Part shown: positions 1 through 7,883 of the stretch, piece by piece
How the letters are laid out: every line of letters starts with the position of its first letter
How positions within the stretch are numbered: position 1 is the stretch's first letter
Position numbers and translations under genes: made by a program
Source of the DNA: Paracoccaceae bacterium
GTDB taxonomy: Bacteria > Pseudomonadota > Alphaproteobacteria > Rhodobacterales > Rhodobacteraceae
Direction of reading: 5' to 3'
Length of the DNA: 35,166 bases
NCBI GenBank assembly: GCA_902534325.1
Contig: CACAPQ010000021.1
Coordinates: forward strand, 1 to 35,166
Notes under the pieces: generated by a model
What the model saw: the letters and a program-made list of their open reading frames with translations, nothing else
Database searches by the model: none
Told to the model about the DNA's origin: nothing

Positions 1-1
1 G

Positions 2-136
2 ACATTAGCTTCCTATTTTGTTTTTGGGTCCAGACCAGATTTTTTAGTTTTTGCTGGCGCTTTCTTGATTGTTTTTTCAGGTATTTCAATTTGGTGGAGA
101 GAAAGCTTGAGTACTTCGAAGGTAGTTTCTAGATGA
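2..136 (+). CDS. EamA/DMT-family transporter, C-terminal end (partial)
   Basis: This reading frame enters from the left edge and stops at TGA 134-136, giving about 44 residues. They form one hydrophobic helix (LVFAGAFLIVFSGISIWW) followed by a short polar tail with WWRE. A last helix ending in Ile-x-x-Trp or Arg right after a loop such as FGSRPD is typical of the final transmembrane segment of EamA/DMT (RhaT-like) carriers, which move small metabolites across the inner membrane. The stop overlaps the next gene's start (ATGA), so it is the upstream member of the same operon and may transport the operon's substrate or a by-product. The family call rests on one helix only. Two other frames are also partly open here, but they give no membrane-like pattern. 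Confidence 0.6.
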   Translation, partial: TLASYFVFGSRPDFLVFAGAFLIVFSGISIWWRESLSTSKVVSR

Positions 137-1152
137 CCTGTCGTGTTGCTATCGTTGGCCTTGGAATGGTGGCTGGTTTACACGTTCAAGCTGTTAATTC
201 TCTGAATGGCTTTGAGGTCTATGGAGTTTTCTCACGAGATCATTTAAGGACCAAAGATTTTGCAAAAAGTTTTACTGCAAAGGCAATAGCTTTTAGAAAT
301 TTTTCAGATCTATGCAATGACAAAAATGTTGACTTAGTATTACTTTTAACTCCTCCAAATGCTCGGTTGGATTATGTTGAAGCTCTTACGAAAGCAGGAA
401 AGCCACTCATTGTTGAAAAACCCCTAGAAAGAGATTTTGAAAGGTCTCGGAATATAGTCGAACAAGGCAAGATCCATAACACACCTATCGGTGTTTTTTT
501 ACAGCATAGGAAAAGGCCATCAATAGAAGTTTTGAAGAAGTTAATTGATGAAAAACGATTGGGTAATGTAGCAACTGTGGAAGTGCGTATACCTTGGTGG
601 AGAGAACAGCATTACTATGATCAAGATGGAAGGGGTACATTGTCCAGGGATGGAGGAGGGGTATTGATAACCCAAGCGATACACACTCTGGATATTATGC
701 TATTGCTGTGTGGACCTGTAAAAGAGGTCCTAGGCATGATCCACACATCCTCCCTGCACAAATTAGAGGCAGAGGATTTTTCAGGGGCTTTATTGAACTT
801 CGAGTCTGGTGCGAGAGGGACATTAATGGCTTCAACTACTCATTTCCCTGGGTCTAAAGAAGAAATTATTCTTAATTGCTCTGAAGCAACAGTAAATATA
901 TGCGGTGCTGATTTAAAAATTTTTTATCATGATGGCAAAATAGAGCATCTTGAGTCAGTTTCTAAAACAGGAAGTGGGAGCGACCCAATGGACTTTAGCT
1001 ACGCCTGGCATGCAAGCGTCTTAGATGGTTTTTGGAGTGAATTTACCAACGGACAAAAAATTCAAATTTCTGCTGAAAGTGCTCTACCTGTCCATAAGTT
1101 AATTGATACCATTATAAATTCTTCAAAATTAGGTAAGAAAGTGATTATTTGA
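133..1152 (+). CDS. Gfo/Idh/MocA-family NAD(P)-dependent dehydrogenase (first copy)
   Basis: The protein has 339 residues, the usual size for this family of sugar, inositol and sugar-acid dehydrogenases. An N-terminal Rossmann fold opens with VAIVGLGMVAGLH (residues 5-17, GxGxxG-type). The signature EKP follows in IVEKPLERD near residue 95; its Lys is the conserved catalytic or binding residue. The C-terminal alpha/beta domain carries GGGVLITQAIHTLDIMLLLCG (about 174-194), where the His-x-x-Asp of the family's active site is seen. The ATG overlaps the stop of the upstream transporter by four bases, implying translational coupling. The next gene begins one base after this stop. The substrate cannot be read from sequence; a cyclitol, hexose or uronate derivative is likely from the neighbours. 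The family is secure and the specific function unknown. Confidence 0.9.
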   Translation: MTCRVAIVGLGMVAGLHVQAVNSLNGFEVYGVFSRDHLRTKDFAKSFTAKAIAFRNFSDLCNDKNVDLVLLLTPPNARLDYVEALTKAGKPLIVEKPLERDFERSRNIVEQGKIHNTPIGVFLQHRKRPSIEVLKKLIDEKRLGNVATVEVRIPWWREQHYYDQDGRGTLSRDGGGVLITQAIHTLDIMLLLCGPVKEVLGMIHTSSLHKLEAEDFSGALLNFESGARGTLMASTTHFPGSKEEIILNCSEATVNICGADLKIFYHDGKIEHLESVSKTGSGSDPMDFSYAWHASVLDGFWSEFTNGQKIQISAESALPVHKLIDTIINSSKLGKKVII

Positions 1153-1153
1153 A

Positions 1154-2185
1154 TTGAACGATTTTAATGTAAAATTTGGAATTATTGGTATCGATCATAG
1201 GCATGTCTACACCCAAGCTCAGTTTCTGATAGAACTAGGCGCTGAGCTGGTTGGTTGGTATACAGAAGGTTCACCTACCACACTGGGAGGTTTTACAAAA
1301 CGCTTTCCTAAAGCTAAGCGATTTGCGGACCCTCGTAGTTTGCTGGAAGATCCTGATATAAGGGTAATTTTAACCTCAGCGGTCCCTAATGATAGAGCAA
1401 AAATATCTATCTCCATAATGAAACATGGTAAGGATGTCATGTCAGATAAACCTGGGTGCCTATCCTTCGGCGATTTAGAGGAATTAAGGCAGACAGTTCA
1501 GCAAACCGGTCGCATCTGGTCTGTAGATTTTTCTGAGCGATTTGAAGTTCCCGCAGTAACTCTTGCTTCTCAATTGGTTTCAGATGGAGCAATAGGAGAC
1601 GTAATTCATACGTTGGGTATCGGGCCTCATAGATTGAATCCAGAATCACGACCAAACTGGTTTTTTGATCCCAATCAAAATGGTGGAATACTGGCTGATA
1701 TAGGGTCACATCAGATTGATCAATTTTTATTTTTTACTAAGTCAGAAAGTGCTGAGATAACTTTGGCATCAATTAGGAATATGGGGCACCAAGAGTTTAC
1801 AAATTTTTCAGATTTTGGAGAAATTGCTCTCCGCTCTGAAACTGCAAATGGCTATATTAGACTTGATTGGTTTACGCCAGATGCATTGCCAACATGGGGA
1901 GACGGCCGGTTATTTTTATTGGGAACAGAAGGTACTATAGAAGTACGTAAATATTGTGATATCGGTAGTGAGGCCGATGATAATTATGTCTATCTGACTA
2001 ATGGTGAAAGGCATGAAAAAATATACGGGGGAAATGCTGGTTGCCCATACTTTTATAATTTTTTGGTTGATGTTTTAGAAAGAAGTGAAACAGCGATGCC
2101 TCAAGAGCATGTTTTCAAGGTAATGGAACTGGCTATTAAAGCGCAAGAAATAGCAGATGGAGAGAAAGAAAATGAACTCATATGA
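1154..2185 (+). CDS. Gfo/Idh/MocA-family oxidoreductase (second, divergent copy)
   Basis: This 343-residue protein starts with TTG one base after the preceding stop. No in-frame ATG or GTG lies before the Rossmann motif FGIIGIDHRHV (about 8-18), so TTG is the only reasonable start. Its nucleotide-binding motif is unusual (GIIGIDH rather than GxGxxG), and the EKP signature appears as DKPG in MSDKPGCLSF. The C-terminal domain has GGILADIGSHQIDQFLFF, with the His and Asp typical of the active site. It probably oxidises or reduces a sugar-like intermediate together with its neighbours. Pairs of Gfo/Idh/MocA proteins occur in inositol and rare-sugar operons, where they act on successive intermediates or one is a partner subunit. 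Because the GxGxxG and EKP motifs are altered, catalytic competence is less certain than for the first copy. Confidence 0.87.
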   Translation: MNDFNVKFGIIGIDHRHVYTQAQFLIELGAELVGWYTEGSPTTLGGFTKRFPKAKRFADPRSLLEDPDIRVILTSAVPNDRAKISISIMKHGKDVMSDKPGCLSFGDLEELRQTVQQTGRIWSVDFSERFEVPAVTLASQLVSDGAIGDVIHTLGIGPHRLNPESRPNWFFDPNQNGGILADIGSHQIDQFLFFTKSESAEITLASIRNMGHQEFTNFSDFGEIALRSETANGYIRLDWFTPDALPTWGDGRLFLLGTEGTIEVRKYCDIGSEADDNYVYLTNGERHEKIYGGNAGCPYFYNFLVDVLERSETAMPQEHVFKVMELAIKAQEIADGEKENELI

Positions 2186-2912
2186 TTTCAAAAATCAAGT
2201 AGCTGTTGTTACTGGTGGGGCAAACGGTATTGGTTATTCTGTGGCTGAACGTCTATCAAAATCTGGCGCTATAGTTAAAATTTGGGATTTAGATATTGAA
2301 GTAGCTCGGAAGGCAGCTGAAACCATAAATGCTGAGGCAATTGAGTGCAATATCACTGACTGGCTATCTGTGAAAAGTGCAACTGAAACTTCAATCAATA
2401 GTAGTGAACGAATTGATATACTGGTTAACTCCGCAGGTATAGCAGGGCCAAATGAAACAGTAGTTAATTATGATAATGAAGCTTGGGATCAGATTATCTC
2501 TGTAAATCTTACGGGCACATATTATGTCAACAAGTCTGTTGTCCCGTATATGAAAACAAATGGATATGGTCGAATTGTAAATATAGCTTCAGTTGCTGGC
2601 AAAGATGGAAATCCTAATGCAAGTGCATACTCTGCCTCAAAGGCAGGGGTGATAGCATTGACAAAGTCGCTAGGAAAAGAGCTTGCTGAGAGCAACATAG
2701 CTGTGAATTGCGTTACTCCAGCTGCTGCCAGAACGGCTATTTTTGATCAAATGTCTCAAGAACATATAGATTATATGCTGTCAAAAATTCCAAGAGGTCG
2801 TTTTGTAGAAGTGCAGGAAATTTCCAGTATGATAGCTTGGATGGTGAGTTCAGAAAACTCGTTCACCACTGGTGCAGTTTTTGACTTATCAGGTGGAAGA
2901 TCAACTTATTAA
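2172..2912 (+). CDS. Short-chain dehydrogenase/reductase (SDR)
   Basis: A classical SDR of 246 residues. The ATG at 2172 is preferred because GGAGAGAAAG sits just upstream; an in-frame ATG at 2157 would overlap that ribosome site and add five atypical residues. Visible motifs are the cofactor loop TGGANGIG, the NSAG motif (usually NNAG) in VNSAGIAG, the catalytic Ser in VNIASVAG, and YSASK with catalytic Tyr and Lys. The C-terminal FDLSGG matches the usual VDGG end. It overlaps the previous gene by 14 bases and lies nine bases before the next, so it is part of the operon. An Asp follows the second beta strand (IWDLD), which suggests NAD+ rather than NADP+. It likely oxidises a hydroxyl of a sugar-acid intermediate; the exact substrate is unknown. 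Confidence 0.92.
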   Translation: MNSYDFKNQVAVVTGGANGIGYSVAERLSKSGAIVKIWDLDIEVARKAAETINAEAIECNITDWLSVKSATETSINSSERIDILVNSAGIAGPNETVVNYDNEAWDQIISVNLTGTYYVNKSVVPYMKTNGYGRIVNIASVAGKDGNPNASAYSASKAGVIALTKSLGKELAESNIAVNCVTPAAARTAIFDQMSQEHIDYMLSKIPRGRFVEVQEISSMIAWMVSSENSFTTGAVFDLSGGRSTY

Positions 2913-2921
2913 AGGTGAAAA

Positions 2922-3812
2922 ATGAAAAACATCGGTGTAATTGGATTAGGCGATATGGGCAGTGGCATTGCCCTGAATTTGATAAAAAATGGATTTAAAG
3001 TTTTTGGATCTGATCTTCTACCTGCACGGCAAGAAGCATTCAAAAAAATGGGCGGCTCGTTAGAGATATCAATTTCTGATATTGGAAAAAAATGTGATGC
3101 TGTTTTCGTGATGGTAATGAATGGCAATCAGGCAAAATCAATCATTTTTGATGATGATGGTCTTGCAAAAAATATGGCAAAAGGCAGCACAGTAATTCTG
3201 TCCGCTACTATCAAGCCCTCAGAAGCTGAAGAGATTGGTCAATTAATTAAAGATACCGGTATTCAATTTATAGATACGCCTGTGTCTGGTGGGTTTCCCG
3301 GCGCGCAGTCGGGCAAACTTACACTTATGGCCTCTGCATCAGAAGATGTGATGAGTAAAAACAGAGACGTTTTACAGGCTATTTCTTCAAACATTCATCA
3401 TGTGGGGACTGAACCAGGTCAAGGTCAAACTGTAAAGGCCTGTTTGCAATCTTTGATAGGCGCACAATTTTCTGCGACTTTTGAAGCGGCTGCGTTGGCA
3501 GCAAAAGCTGGGATTAGCGGTGAAGTTTTACATACCGTTTTTTCAACATCTTCTGCTGGGTGTGGCATAGTAAATAATGCTTTGCAAAAAATTATTGACC
3601 GACAGTTTGAAGGTACAGGAAGTCATATAAATACCATGCATAAAGATTTAACAATTTCTTTAAATCTTGCGGAAAATCTTGGAGTTCCAATGCATACGGC
3701 CTCAGCAGCAATGCAAATATTTCACGCCGGACGCACAAAATATCCGGATGGTGATAATTGGGTTTGTACGCGTGTTATCGAAGAAATTGTTGGTGCCGAA
3801 CTGCATCGCTAG
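2922..3812 (+). CDS. Beta-hydroxyacid dehydrogenase, HIBADH/GlxR family (first copy)
   Basis: The protein has 296 residues and the layout of 3-hydroxyisobutyrate / tartronate-semialdehyde reductases. The Rossmann loop is IGVIGLGDMGSGIA at the N-terminus. The substrate-binding segment is FIDTPVSGGFPGAQ with Ser122, and the catalytic Lys is Lys172 in GQGQTVKACLQ. After this Lys the family normally has N-N or N-Q; here it is Leu175-Gln176, so the first Asn is lost. The start is an ATG preceded by AAAGGTGAAAA. Family members reduce or oxidise small 3-hydroxy acids with NAD(P)H, often at the end of sugar-acid degradation. It lies ten bases after the SDR and ten before the isomerase gene. The precise substrate is open. 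Confidence 0.9.
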   Translation: MKNIGVIGLGDMGSGIALNLIKNGFKVFGSDLLPARQEAFKKMGGSLEISISDIGKKCDAVFVMVMNGNQAKSIIFDDDGLAKNMAKGSTVILSATIKPSEAEEIGQLIKDTGIQFIDTPVSGGFPGAQSGKLTLMASASEDVMSKNRDVLQAISSNIHHVGTEPGQGQTVKACLQSLIGAQFSATFEAAALAAKAGISGEVLHTVFSTSSAGCGIVNNALQKIIDRQFEGTGSHINTMHKDLTISLNLAENLGVPMHTASAAMQIFHAGRTKYPDGDNWVCTRVIEEIVGAELHR

Positions 3813-3821
3813 GAGATCAAT

Positions 3822-4691
3822 ATGAAATTAGGCGTAATTTGTGATGGAATAAGTCGTGATCTGGCTCACTCTGTAGATGTTATGGATGAGTTTGATCTAG
3901 AATATGCAGAGTTACAGTTTGTTGGCGAAAAAGAGGTTGGTGATCATTCTAAAGCAGAAGTAAAAGATATTGATAACCTACTGAGAGACCGTGGTAAGCC
4001 AGTTAGTTGTCTTTCGCGTCATATATTTGCTGGAATGACTGCTCAAAACAAACCGGGTGACACGTTACATATTAAGCATATGGATGCTCTCAAAAGAGTA
4101 GTTGAGATGGCTCATATTGTTGAATCGCCTTTTGTTCGAATAATGACGCAAAAAAAAGAGCAAATATTATGGGGATTTAATGGCGCAGAAAAGTGGAATG
4201 TGGCTCATGGTGCCTGGAATACTATGGGGCCTATGATAGAACCTGCCGTGGAATTTGCTCGAAGCGCTGGAGTAAAGTTAGCAGTTGAGACGGGTAACGG
4301 TACGATGGTCAATTCGAACTATACTGCTCGGAAATTGATAGATGAACTGAATGCAAAAGATACCCTGAAAGTCCTATGGGACCCAGGAAACAATTGCTGG
4401 TGTCATGAGTTAGCATTTCCAGATGGGTATGAAGAAGTAAGAGGTGGGTATCTAGGGCATATTCATATAAAAGATGTCCTTGTCGATACTCCGAAAGCAA
4501 CACTCACCGTAAAAGAAATGGGAGAGGGACAGTTGGGTCCCCTTTTTAACCCTATGGCAGCGGCTCTTAGAAAAGACCAATATGGGGGGGTGATTTCATT
4601 TGAAAGTGTTTACCATCCAGGCAATGGAAATTTTGAAGATGGTTTTCGCAAATGTATTGATAAATTTAAAAAAATATTTGGAGAAGTCTAA
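3822..4691 (+). CDS. Sugar phosphate isomerase/epimerase-like TIM-barrel protein
   Basis: A 289-residue protein of the xylose-isomerase-like / AP-endonuclease-2 TIM-barrel family, which includes IolE, IolI, OtnI and related sugar isomerases, epimerases and dehydratases. Recognisable strand ends carry the metal ligands: VETGNG (Glu), WDPGNNCW (Asp), GHIHIKD (His-x-His, then Asp) and ISFESVY (Glu). The start ATG has AGGAGATCA just upstream. The stop overlaps the next ATG (TAATG), so translation is probably coupled. In inositol operons such proteins dehydrate or isomerise cyclic or keto intermediates; here the partner enzymes of that pathway are mostly absent, so only the fold-level call is firm. 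Confidence 0.85.
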   Translation: MKLGVICDGISRDLAHSVDVMDEFDLEYAELQFVGEKEVGDHSKAEVKDIDNLLRDRGKPVSCLSRHIFAGMTAQNKPGDTLHIKHMDALKRVVEMAHIVESPFVRIMTQKKEQILWGFNGAEKWNVAHGAWNTMGPMIEPAVEFARSAGVKLAVETGNGTMVNSNYTARKLIDELNAKDTLKVLWDPGNNCWCHELAFPDGYEEVRGGYLGHIHIKDVLVDTPKATLTVKEMGEGQLGPLFNPMAAALRKDQYGGVISFESVYHPGNGNFEDGFRKCIDKFKKIFGEV

Positions 4692-5629
4692 TGAGTGAAA
4701 AACCAACAATAGGTTTTATTGGTGTGGGTTTCATGGGTCATGGCATGGCTTCAAACCTAATTAAAAATGGCTACCCGCTTATGATAAAAGGAAACCGAAA
4801 TCGTACGCCTATTGATGATTTGGTTAAAAAAGGTGCGGTGGAAGCTGGCTCAATAGCTACTCTAGTGAAATCTTCTGAAATAATTCATTTATGCCTCTCA
4901 AACTCTAGTCAGGTCGAGAATGTTTTAGAAGGTCCTGGCGGTATTATAGAGCATGCTAGGGCTGGGGTGATTGTTATCGACACATCTACTTCTGATCCAG
5001 AGTCATCGCTTCGTATGTCTGAAGCCTTGAAAGAAGTGGGTATGGAATTTGTTGATGCTCCTCTTGGCCGAACACCAAAAGAGGCCGCCCTAGGAACTTT
5101 AGATGCTTTGGTCGGGGCCGATGACCATATTTTTGAGACTGTGAAACCAATAATTGCCTCTTGGTCGGCAACTGCAACTCATTTAGGACCTATTGGTTCA
5201 GGTCATAAAATGAAATTAATAATGAATTTCCTCGCTATGAGTTATGGAGCGCTTTATTCTGAAGCAACTGTTTTAGCTGCTAAATCAGGAATTTCCCCTC
5301 AAAAGGTAAATGATGTTATTGGTAATAGTCGGCTTAATACGGGTTTCTTTGAGACATTCATGCGGTATTTAGTCGGACGGGATCCTGATGCCCATCAATT
5401 CACACTTACAAATGCTGCAAAAGATATCAGTTATGTCAATCAGATGGCACATAATGCTGGAATGGCTAACTTGATGAGTGCTGCTGCTAAGCATTATTAT
5501 ATGCATGCTACAGCAATTGGTGCTGGAGATGATTATGTTCCTATGCTTGTGGATCATATTGGAAAAATGAATGGCATCAACATTCAGGACGAAGTTACAA
5601 AAGGTGAAAATGACACCAAAACCACTTAA
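4691..5629 (+). CDS. Beta-hydroxyacid dehydrogenase-like protein with altered active site (second copy)
   Basis: This 312-residue protein shares the fold of the first beta-hydroxyacid dehydrogenase. The Rossmann loop is IGFIGVGFMGHGMA and the catalytic Lys is Lys175 in GSGHKMKLIMN. The normally near-invariant DAPVSGG substrate loop is replaced by VDAPLGRTPKEA (about 121-132), removing the Ser-Gly-Gly that grips the substrate carboxylate. The first of the two Asn after the Lys is Met, while the second is kept (Asn179). This indicates a subfamily with a different substrate rather than a degraded gene, since the rest is intact. It starts inside the previous stop and overlaps the next gene by 20 bases. 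It may reduce a semialdehyde or oxidise a sugar-acid hydroxyl. Confidence 0.88.
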   Translation: MSEKPTIGFIGVGFMGHGMASNLIKNGYPLMIKGNRNRTPIDDLVKKGAVEAGSIATLVKSSEIIHLCLSNSSQVENVLEGPGGIIEHARAGVIVIDTSTSDPESSLRMSEALKEVGMEFVDAPLGRTPKEAALGTLDALVGADDHIFETVKPIIASWSATATHLGPIGSGHKMKLIMNFLAMSYGALYSEATVLAAKSGISPQKVNDVIGNSRLNTGFFETFMRYLVGRDPDAHQFTLTNAAKDISYVNQMAHNAGMANLMSAAAKHYYMHATAIGAGDDYVPMLVDHIGKMNGINIQDEVTKGENDTKTT

Positions 5630-6677
5630 TAAAATTGAGGACTTTTGTCTTAAGCTTTTTGATTTGATAGGTGCGGACGAAAACATGGCAAATGCTTGCG
5701 TTTCTAGCGTTATGCATGGCACTCGCTTTGGCGTGGATAGTCATGGGGTTCGTTTGATACCTCACTATATTAAAGTTTTGGAGACTGGTAGACTGAATAA
5801 AAACCCTTCTATTAATTTTAAAAATTTAAAATTGGGTAGCGGGTTGCTAGATGGAGATCACTCTCAAGGAGCCTTGCCAACCTACAAGGCAATGGATCAT
5901 GCAATTGAAATGGCGAAAAAAACTGGTATTGCGGCCGTTGGTATTACGAATTCGTCTCACTTTGGTCCAGCAGGAGCTTATACGCTATACGCTGCCAAAA
6001 AAAATATGATTGCATTAGCTTTCTGCAATTCGGACAGTTTTGTTAGACTTTATGACGGAGCAGAAAGATTTCACGGTACTAACCCAATTTCAATGGCCGT
6101 TCCTTCTGGTGAGCAAGACCCTTGGCTTTTTGATATGGCAACAAGTTCGGTTCCTTTTAATAGGGTTGAACTGTTTCGTTCACTAGATCAAAATTTACCT
6201 CAGGACGTTGCTTCTGATGAAAGTGGAAATTCTACGCAGGACCCGCACATTGCTGAAATGCTTGATCCACTTGGAGCAAGGTTTGGATTTAAAGGAGCGG
6301 GACTTGGGGGAATTTCTGAAATTTTCTCCGCCGTTTTAACAGGTATGAAATTATCACCTGAGTTGTTGCCAATGTCTGGTCCAGATATGACAACGCCAAG
6401 AGAATTAGGTGCATTTGTAATTGCTATAGATCCAGAGGGTTTTATAGGTTCTTATTTATTCAAAGAAGGAATGCAGAGGTATCTAAGTTTACTTCGAAAT
6501 AGTACTGCTAAAGAAAAGTCATTTGTCATGGCACCAGGAGATAGAGAGTGGCAAGTTGCTCGCCAAAGAGATAAAAACGGCGTTGTTCTTGACCCGGTCA
6601 CTAGCGAACAATTTAAACTATTAGCGGAACGGTTTGGGATCTTGTCAAAATTTGATTTGTGGAGCGATCATGATTGA
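5610..6677 (+). CDS. Ldh2 (malate/L-lactate/ureidoglycolate dehydrogenase-like) oxidoreductase
   Basis: A 355-residue member of the NAD(P)-dependent Ldh2 (malate / L-lactate / ureidoglycolate dehydrogenase) family, which has a non-Rossmann fold and acts on 2-hydroxy and 2-keto acids. Seen motifs: FGVDSHGVRLIPHY with the conserved Ser-His-Gly, TNSSHFGPAGAY with the His-Phe-Gly, GTNPISMAVP, LFDMATSSV and FGFKGAGLGG. The ATG at 5610 is chosen because AAAGGTG lies seven bases before it; an earlier in-frame ATG at 5571 would give a 13-residue unrelated leader deep inside the previous gene. The overlaps with both neighbours (20 bases before, 8 after) mark it as an operon member. In sugar-acid pathways this family often reduces a 2-keto-3-deoxy acid or oxidises a 2-hydroxy acid. 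The substrate is not determinable here. Confidence 0.9.
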   Translation: MTPKPLNKIEDFCLKLFDLIGADENMANACVSSVMHGTRFGVDSHGVRLIPHYIKVLETGRLNKNPSINFKNLKLGSGLLDGDHSQGALPTYKAMDHAIEMAKKTGIAAVGITNSSHFGPAGAYTLYAAKKNMIALAFCNSDSFVRLYDGAERFHGTNPISMAVPSGEQDPWLFDMATSSVPFNRVELFRSLDQNLPQDVASDESGNSTQDPHIAEMLDPLGARFGFKGAGLGGISEIFSAVLTGMKLSPELLPMSGPDMTTPRELGAFVIAIDPEGFIGSYLFKEGMQRYLSLLRNSTAKEKSFVMAPGDREWQVARQRDKNGVVLDPVTSEQFKLLAERFGILSKFDLWSDHD

Positions 6678-7869
6678 AACTTGGCGATGGTTTGGACCAG
6701 AAGATAAGGTCACTTTAAGCGATATTAAGCAAACTGGTGCCTCTGGTATAGTTACCTCACTTTATCATTTGGAACCGGGAATGGTTTGGAAGAAAGAAGA
6801 AATTTCTTCGAGGTTGGCTGAAATCTCTGGATCAAAGAGTCACCCTACCAATTTATCATGGCAAGTAGTTGAAAGCTTACCGGTCAGTGAAACTATAAAA
6901 ACTGGCGCTCACCCTCGAGACGAGCACATAAAAGCATGGATTGAGTCGATGGAAAACTTATCAGAACTCGGCATAAAAGTGATTTGTTATAACTTCATGC
7001 CAATTCTTGATTGGACTCGTACCGAGTTGGCTGCTCCAATGTCTAGTGGAGCTACTGCTATGTATTTCGACTTGTTAGATTTCATTGCTTTTGATTGTTT
7101 CATTTTGGAGCGGATGAACGCTCAAAATGACTACGAAAAAAAATTAGTGGACGAGGCAAAACATCGTTTTGAAAGGTTTTCAAAAGAAAAAAAATTAACT
7201 CTTAATAAAAACATAACAGCTGGTTTGCCTGGTGCTAGCGAGAAATTAACTTTTCAAGAAGTAAAAAGAAGGCTTGAAAGTTATTCTGGAATTGATGCCC
7301 ATAAGCTAAGAGAAAATTTTAAATATTTTTTGGATGCTGTCGTACCAACTGCTGAAAAAATGGGAGTGCGTCTATGTTGTCACCCTGACGATCCTCCGTG
7401 GCCTCTGCTTGGGTTACCCCGTATTATGTCTACAGAAGAAGACTACAATTGGTTAGTAAATATTTATCCAAGTAAGGCTAATGGCATAACTCTTTGTACT
7501 GGCTCGTTGGGAGCCAGTTTTGAGAATGATCTACCTGGAATGGTTTCCCGACTGGGAAAGCATATTCATTTCCTTCATCTGAGGAATGTAACTAGAGAAC
7601 AAGAAAGTATACCAACTAGTTTCTTCGAAGACGAGCATTTATCAGGAAATACAGATATGATTGAGACTATCTCTGAAATTATTCGAGAAGAAAATCGTCG
7701 CAAGGCTGAAGGACGGGAAGATTGGTCTATTCCCATGCGACCTGATCACGGTCAGAATATCCTTGATGATCATGGACGCAATGCAATGCCAGGATATCCT
7801 GCTATTGGTCGATTAAAGGGCCTGGCTGAGTTGCGGGGAGTTTTCAAAGCTCTTGAACGCAAAATTTAA
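6670..7869 (+). CDS. uxuA: Mannonate dehydratase
   Basis: This protein matches UxuA, which dehydrates D-mannonate to 2-keto-3-deoxy-gluconate using a metal ion (EC 4.2.1.8). It has 399 residues, close to the ~394 of the E. coli enzyme. Family hallmarks are ETWRWFGPEDKV at the N-terminus, the TGASGIVTSLYH stretch, YNFMPILDWTRT, and the metal site around LCCHPDDPPWPLLGLPRI, then CTGSLGA and the C-terminal IPMRPDHGQ. The ATG at 6670 lies within the previous stop region (ATGATTGA). An earlier in-frame ATG at 6634 would add 12 residues unlike the family. No uxuB (fructuronate reductase) or KDG kinase is next to it, although the SDR could serve as the reductase. UxuA paralogs also act on other aldonates, so mannonate as the true substrate is likely but not proven. 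Confidence 0.93.
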   Translation: MIETWRWFGPEDKVTLSDIKQTGASGIVTSLYHLEPGMVWKKEEISSRLAEISGSKSHPTNLSWQVVESLPVSETIKTGAHPRDEHIKAWIESMENLSELGIKVICYNFMPILDWTRTELAAPMSSGATAMYFDLLDFIAFDCFILERMNAQNDYEKKLVDEAKHRFERFSKEKKLTLNKNITAGLPGASEKLTFQEVKRRLESYSGIDAHKLRENFKYFLDAVVPTAEKMGVRLCCHPDDPPWPLLGLPRIMSTEEDYNWLVNIYPSKANGITLCTGSLGASFENDLPGMVSRLGKHIHFLHLRNVTREQESIPTSFFEDEHLSGNTDMIETISEIIREENRRKAEGREDWSIPMRPDHGQNILDDHGRNAMPGYPAIGRLKGLAELRGVFKALERKI

Positions 7870-7883
7870 ACTGAGGAATAAGA

